Origin: Planctomycetota bacterium
GTDB lineage: Bacteria; Planctomycetota; B15-G4; JADJEK01
Reading direction: 5' to 3'
NCBI GenBank assembly: GCA_016709145.1
Contig: JADJEK010000004.1
Coordinates: 62,001 to 126,000 of the forward strand
Length of the DNA: 64,000 nt
The position numbers were made by a program, and so were the translations under genes. Below are positions 60,289 to 64,000 of this stretch, one piece after another; within the stretch, counting starts at the first letter, position 1, and each line of letters begins with the position of its first letter. Under the pieces are notes generated by a model. That model did not search any database. It was not told the DNA's origin and was given only the letters and a program-made list of their open reading frames with translations.

Positions 60289-61046
60289 TCAGACCGTCGC
60301 GGCCTGCACGATGGACAAGAACGAGCGCGGATCGAGCGACGCACCGCCGACCAATGCTCCGTCGATTTCGTCTTCACGCATCAGTTCGGCGGCGTTCTCC
60401 GGCTTCACCGAGCCGCCGTATTGGATGCGCAACGTCGCCGCGAACTCGGCACCGAATCGTTCGGCGCACAAGCCGCGGATGAAGCGATGGACTTCGACCG
60501 CTTGCGCGGGAGTCGCGTTCAAACCCGTGCCGATCGCCCAAACGGGCTCGTAGGCGAGTACGAGCGGCGCCAATCGACTCGCCGAGAATCCGGCGAGCGC
60601 GCCGTCGACTTGGCGTCGGATCACGTCGAGCGTCTGCTGCGCTTGGCGTTGCGCGAGCGTCTCGCCGATGCAGACGATCGGCACCAGACCGTGCTCGAGC
60701 GCGGCGGCGAGTTTCGCGCGCACCTGGCCGTCGTCCTCGCCGCAGTATTGACGGCGCTCGGAGTGTCCGAGGATGACGTGCGTCGCCCCGACGTCCTTCA
60801 ACATCGGCGCGGCGACTCACCCGTGAACGCGCCGGAGTTCTGCGCGTGGCAGTTCTGCGCGCCGACGCGAACGCTCGAGCCCGCGCAGCGACGCGCGATG
60901 TCGGCGAGATACGGGAACGGCGGGAACACGCCGACCTCGACGGGTGCGCTGCTGGACGATGCAAGACGTACGGCATCGACGAGAGCCGCGGCGCGCGCTC
61001 CGTCGAGGTTCATCTTCCAGTTTCCGGCAACGAACGGAGTACGCAT
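60289..61046 (-). CDS. tpiA: Triosephosphate isomerase, frameshifted
   Basis: TpiA interconverts dihydroxyacetone phosphate and glyceraldehyde 3-phosphate. The N-terminal part from ATG 61046 reads MRTPFVAGNWKMNLDGARAA (active-site Asn and Lys) and reaches NSGAFTGES. Then the frame breaks between 60815 and 60816; one missing G would restore GEVAAPMLKDVGATHVILGH with the catalytic His. The rest has the catalytic Glu in VLAYEPVWAIGTGLNATPAQ and the phosphate loop IQYGGSVKPENAAEL. As TpiA is usually needed, a sequencing indel is the likeliest cause. Confidence 0.93.
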
Positions 61047-61188
61047 CGAGTGCAGGTCGGGCCCGGCGAGGAAACGCGGCAGGCTAGGGACTTGCGGCGA
61101 ATCCGTCAATCGAGCGAACAAGCATGCGGCGCACCGACGACGAGGCGGCGGGCGCGGCCGGCAAGACCCCCGATCCCCTCCGATTCGG

Positions 61189-62817
61189 TCAGAAGCCGAA
61201 CGGGAAGTCCTCTTTGTATTCCTCGGTGTCGGGCGGCAGCACGCCGTTGTAGCGCGTGAGGGGCGACAGCGTGATCGCCTTGAACTTGCCGTCGCCGTCC
61301 TGACGCCGCCACAACACCGCTCGGTACAGGCGGTTGTAAACCTGGCCCTCGTTCTTCTGGAACAGCGAGCTCTGGTTCTGGGTCTCGCGCGTGTCGCGCA
61401 GACCGATGAGCACCGTGAACACGTGGCTCTTCGTGGCGAGGAGTTCCGTGAACTTGGTCTTGGTCTCGTCGGACAGGTCGAAGGTGGTCTCGAAGTGCTT
61501 CTCGACCTTGTCGATGACCTCCTCGGACGAGTGGAACACGAAGTCCTCCTCTTCCTCCTCACCGTCCTCGTCGTCCGACCCGCCGGCGCTGTCGTCGTCC
61601 TTGTCCTTCTTCTTGTTCTTGTCGAACAGGTCCTGCGCGGACGCCGCCTGCTCCTCGAACGCCTTGCGCCGGAACTCGTCGATCTTTTCCAGCACCGACC
61701 ACGGCATCTCGTCGTTCGGTAGCAGACTGCGCAGCACGACGATCGGCGCCGTGTTCACGTTGATACGGCCCTCGTTCGTCGCTGCGGTCTCGCCGCCGCC
61801 GTCGGTTCCCTCACCACCTCCGGCATCGCCTTCGGCGTCCCCGTCGTCCTCACCCTCACCGTCGTCCGCGGCGTCGCCCTCGTCCTTGTCGGCGTCGCCG
61901 GTGTTGTTCGGGTCGTCCTTGCTACTGGCGTCGAACGGGTTCTTGAACTCCTCGTCCTCTTCGCCTTGTGGCTCGGCGGACTCGTCGTAGGTCTGGCTCG
62001 AGAACACGGTGGCGACGTCCTCGATGCCCGGAACGAAGCGTCGACCGTCTTCGTCGAGGTAGCCGTGCAGCATGAACTCGGTCAACACGGGGATGCCGAT
62101 GAACTCCTCGAGGCCGAGCGGGTAATGGACCTTCGCTTCGTTCTCGTCCTCCTCGACTTCCTTGCCCTCGGAGTCGACCTTGACCGGCTGCTTCGGCTTC
62201 GGGAAATCGTCGGGCCGATCGCCCTTCAACCAGGCTTCCATGCCCTCGACGATCTCGGTGGCCTCGCTGACGGAGAGGTCGTGCTTCGAGTCCTCGCGGA
62301 ACGTGTCCAACAACCGAATGAAGCGTTCCTTCGCGGCCTTGCGCGCGTCCTCGTCCTCGGTCGCGAGTTGCAGCACGTTGAACTTGCGGTCCTCGTCGAT
62401 CAGGCGCACGGACACTTCGATCTCGCCCGCGTACGTGAGCTTGTCGAAGTTCGCCCAATCTTCGTCGGGACCGATGGAGTCAGCGGGATCGGCGCTGGCT
62501 TCGTCGCCGCCGTCCGCGCCGCCGGTCCCACCGAACGGATCGCCAGTACCGCCACCCGCGCCGAGGGGGTCGTTGCCCGCGCCGCCGCCTGCTTGCGACT
62601 GCTCCGACTCTTCCTTGAGGTCGCGCAGCAGGTGGCCCTTCGCCTCCTCGAGTGCGCCCGAGGCGGCGTACTCGAACTGCATTTCCTTCTGCGTGTTGTG
62701 TGCGACCGAAGCATCGACCGTCGCGGTCACTTGGATCTGCATGATCACGACGACGAGGATCAGCACGGTCAGGAACACGAGGATCAGGGCGACGCCACGT
62801 TCGCGCGAGCGATGCAT
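61189..62817 (-). CDS. gspK: Type II secretion minor pseudopilin GspK, with acidic inserts
   Basis: The 542-aa protein starts with a pseudopilin-type N-terminus (SRERGVALILVFLTVLILVV), the prepilin peptidase site lying after RG. It has the GspK segments IEVSVRLIDEDRKFNVLQLA and GRINVNTAPIVVLRSLLPND. GspK caps the pseudopilus tip. Two long low-complexity inserts, one Gly/Asp-rich near residue 80 and one Asp/Glu-rich near 290-350, make it much longer than usual (about 300-350 aa). Other gsp genes are not in the window. Confidence 0.85.
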   Translation of the reverse strand: MHRSRERGVALILVFLTVLILVVVIMQIQVTATVDASVAHNTQKEMQFEYAASGALEEAKGHLLRDLKEESEQSQAGGGAGNDPLGAGGGTGDPFGGTGGADGGDEASADPADSIGPDEDWANFDKLTYAGEIEVSVRLIDEDRKFNVLQLATEDEDARKAAKERFIRLLDTFREDSKHDLSVSEATEIVEGMEAWLKGDRPDDFPKPKQPVKVDSEGKEVEEDENEAKVHYPLGLEEFIGIPVLTEFMLHGYLDEDGRRFVPGIEDVATVFSSQTYDESAEPQGEEDEEFKNPFDASSKDDPNNTGDADKDEGDAADDGEGEDDGDAEGDAGGGEGTDGGGETAATNEGRINVNTAPIVVLRSLLPNDEMPWSVLEKIDEFRRKAFEEQAASAQDLFDKNKKKDKDDDSAGGSDDEDGEEEEEDFVFHSSEEVIDKVEKHFETTFDLSDETKTKFTELLATKSHVFTVLIGLRDTRETQNQSSLFQKNEGQVYNRLYRAVLWRRQDGDGKFKAITLSPLTRYNGVLPPDTEEYKEDFPFGF

Positions 62818-62954
62818 GAAGAACTCCCTCGAACTCGCTGCGGGCGGTTCGCGATGGATCGATGATCGATTCGGTCGCCGATGGAACGACGACGCGGGCG
62901 CATTATTCCACGGCAGGCGAGATTGCGCGCACGCCGTCGTCCGTCCCGACGCGA

Positions 62955-63377
62955 TCAGCCGACCAGGCGCATGTGGAGTTTCAGCACGGCTTCACGGAAT
63001 GCGTCGAACTCGATGGTCCGGTACGCGGCGTCGAACGGCAGCCAGCGGAACTCGCGGTAGTCCGATCCCAGCTTGATCTTGGGCTCATCGAGCCCGACGT
63101 CGTAGCCGAGCCCCCAGCCGATCAGGTCGAAGTCGCCGAAGCGCTCGCGATGCAAGAAGCCGAAGTCGACCAACGATCGTGGATGGACGATTCCCGTCTC
63201 GGCTTTGACCTCGCGGATCGCGGCCCGATCGAGCGCTTCCTCGGGTCGCACCGTCCCGAGCACGGGACGCCAGAGCCCCTCATGCACCTTGTCCTGGCGC
63301 AGCACGAGGTAACGCGGCCCTTCCGGAGTCTGACGGTAGACGTACACGACGACTTGGTGCGCGGCCTGACCATCCAT
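62955..63377 (-). CDS. Nudix hydrolase
   Basis: The 140-aa protein has a Nudix box, GTVRPEEALDRAAIREVKAE followed by TGI, matching GX5EX7REUXEEXGU with the first Glu of the EE pair replaced by Ala. The flanks (HQVVVYVYRQTPEGPRYLVL) resemble dihydroneopterin triphosphate or dATP pyrophosphohydrolases. The missing Glu may weaken metal binding. The substrate is unknown. Confidence 0.88.
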   Translation of the reverse strand: MDGQAAHQVVVYVYRQTPEGPRYLVLRQDKVHEGLWRPVLGTVRPEEALDRAAIREVKAETGIVHPRSLVDFGFLHRERFGDFDLIGWGLGYDVGLDEPKIKLGSDYREFRWLPFDAAYRTIEFDAFREAVLKLHMRLVG

Positions 63378-63534
63378 CGCGATCGCTCCACTTCAGACAG
63401 CTGACGGCGTCCTTGCATCGTCGCGACGACGGCCGAACTGAACGTCGTCCGCAAGACAGGGCCAACACCGGCGGGGGTCGATCCGTGTCACCCTGCTGAT
63501 AGAGTCACGCGCCACTCCGAACAGCGAGGCGAAC

Positions 63535-64000
63535 ATGCAATTCATCGTTTCCTTGGCCTGCGCCCTGTCGATGGGCACGGGCGAGACGTCCGTCAACCCC
63601 TCCGCCTCGATCACGACCAGCGAGATCAAGAGCCACATCGAGTTCTTGGCCTCGGACGAACTCGAGGGTCGGGACTCCGGTCAACGCGGTGGCGAGATCG
63701 CCGCGCGCTACATCGAATCGCGGTTCAAGGCCGCGGGACTGAAGCCGTTGTTCGAGAGCTACCGCATGCCGTTCGATCTCGGCACCGGAGCCATGGTGTC
63801 GAAGGCGTCCCTGACGTTCGGCGCGACGATCGTCGAATCGGGTTCGAGCCTCGCCATCCCATCGATCTCGGCCGCGGCCCACGCGCGTGGACGTGCGGCG
63901 TCGGCATCGGCCGCGGACGTGCTCGGCTGCGTCGTCGTCCTGCCCGGTGGCGACCAACCGTCCAAGGCGCGAGAACAAGCCGAAGAACTGGCCGCCCGCG
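63535..64000 (+). CDS. Exported M28-family peptidase, 3'-truncated
   Basis: The frame from ATG 63535 runs off the window edge (155 residues seen). A weak signal peptide (MQFIVSLACALSMGTGE) is followed by IKSHIEFLASDELEGRDSGQ and RGGEIAARYIESRFKAAGLK, the classic N-terminus of secreted M28 aminopeptidases. It then enters a PA-domain-like segment (ADVLGCVVVLPGGDQPSKAR). The zinc ligands would lie beyond the window, so activity cannot be checked. Confidence 0.8.
   Translation, partial: MQFIVSLACALSMGTGETSVNPSASITTSEIKSHIEFLASDELEGRDSGQRGGEIAARYIESRFKAAGLKPLFESYRMPFDLGTGAMVSKASLTFGATIVESGSSLAIPSISAAAHARGRAASASAADVLGCVVVLPGGDQPSKAREQAEELAAR

Overview
This is a 64 kb, high-GC (roughly two-thirds G+C by eye) chromosomal segment. 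It probably comes from a member of the Planctomycetota. The reasons are MqnD (futalosine menaquinone route), an omega subunit of the type seen next to gmk there, many secreted TPR, carboxypeptidase-regulatory-like and beta-helix proteins, a GspK with large acidic inserts, and a giant RHS/YD-repeat gene. The lineage is an inference; no rRNA gene is present.

Layout. 1-5.4 kb: secreted structural proteins (two carboxypeptidase-regulatory-like paralogues and a beta-helix protein), then tRNA-Thr(CGT). 5.5-10.6 kb: mqnD and a tightly coupled five-gene ECF sigma / membrane regulator / LTxxQ-like operon. 10.6-24.7 kb: a Lon-N protein, a 53-aa zinc ribbon, an SGNH-TPR membrane protein, recQ, msrBA, apaG, rlmI, the metP-metS importer, the N-degron transferase bpt, and a B12-binding radical SAM gene coupled to two tiny acidic ORFs. 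25-38 kb: an M14 peptidase, LOG protein, tgt, a 32-aa basic protein, a Tat-exported phosphatase-like pair, a PAS protein, pnp-rpsO and queC between two lipoproteins. 41-45 kb: two secreted TPR proteins. 45-57 kb: a mobile region with an IS66 element (perfect 8-bp target duplication) nested in an older IS66 remnant, an AT-richer gene pair, a 1541-aa RHS protein and an integrase-type transposase. 57-64 kb: a housekeeping run rpoZ-gmk-yicC-pyrE-secG-tpiA, then gspK, a Nudix hydrolase and the start of an M28 peptidase.

Four observations stand out. (1) Two gene-end elements at 5556-5719 and 25101-25262 share a conserved core, but their helices differ in sequence while keeping pairing; this is covariation expected of a structured RNA. 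(2) The radical SAM gene with a PqqD-like tail overlaps by four bases the first of two 59-61 aa acidic ORFs sharing an LDLxL[DE] motif, a possible undescribed RiPP-type locus. (3) The RHS gene is followed by a compositionally foreign Cys-rich ORF and a CPBP membrane protease, a plausible toxin/immunity cassette. (4) A roughly 0.6 kb intergenic repeat occurs in opposite orientations at 1.4-2.0 and 10.7-11.25 kb.

Single-base frameshifts interrupt msrBA, an Ig-like lipoprotein gene and tpiA, and several interrupt the IS66 tnpC. Hits in housekeeping genes suggest residual sequencing indels, so some genes shown as broken may be intact in the organism.
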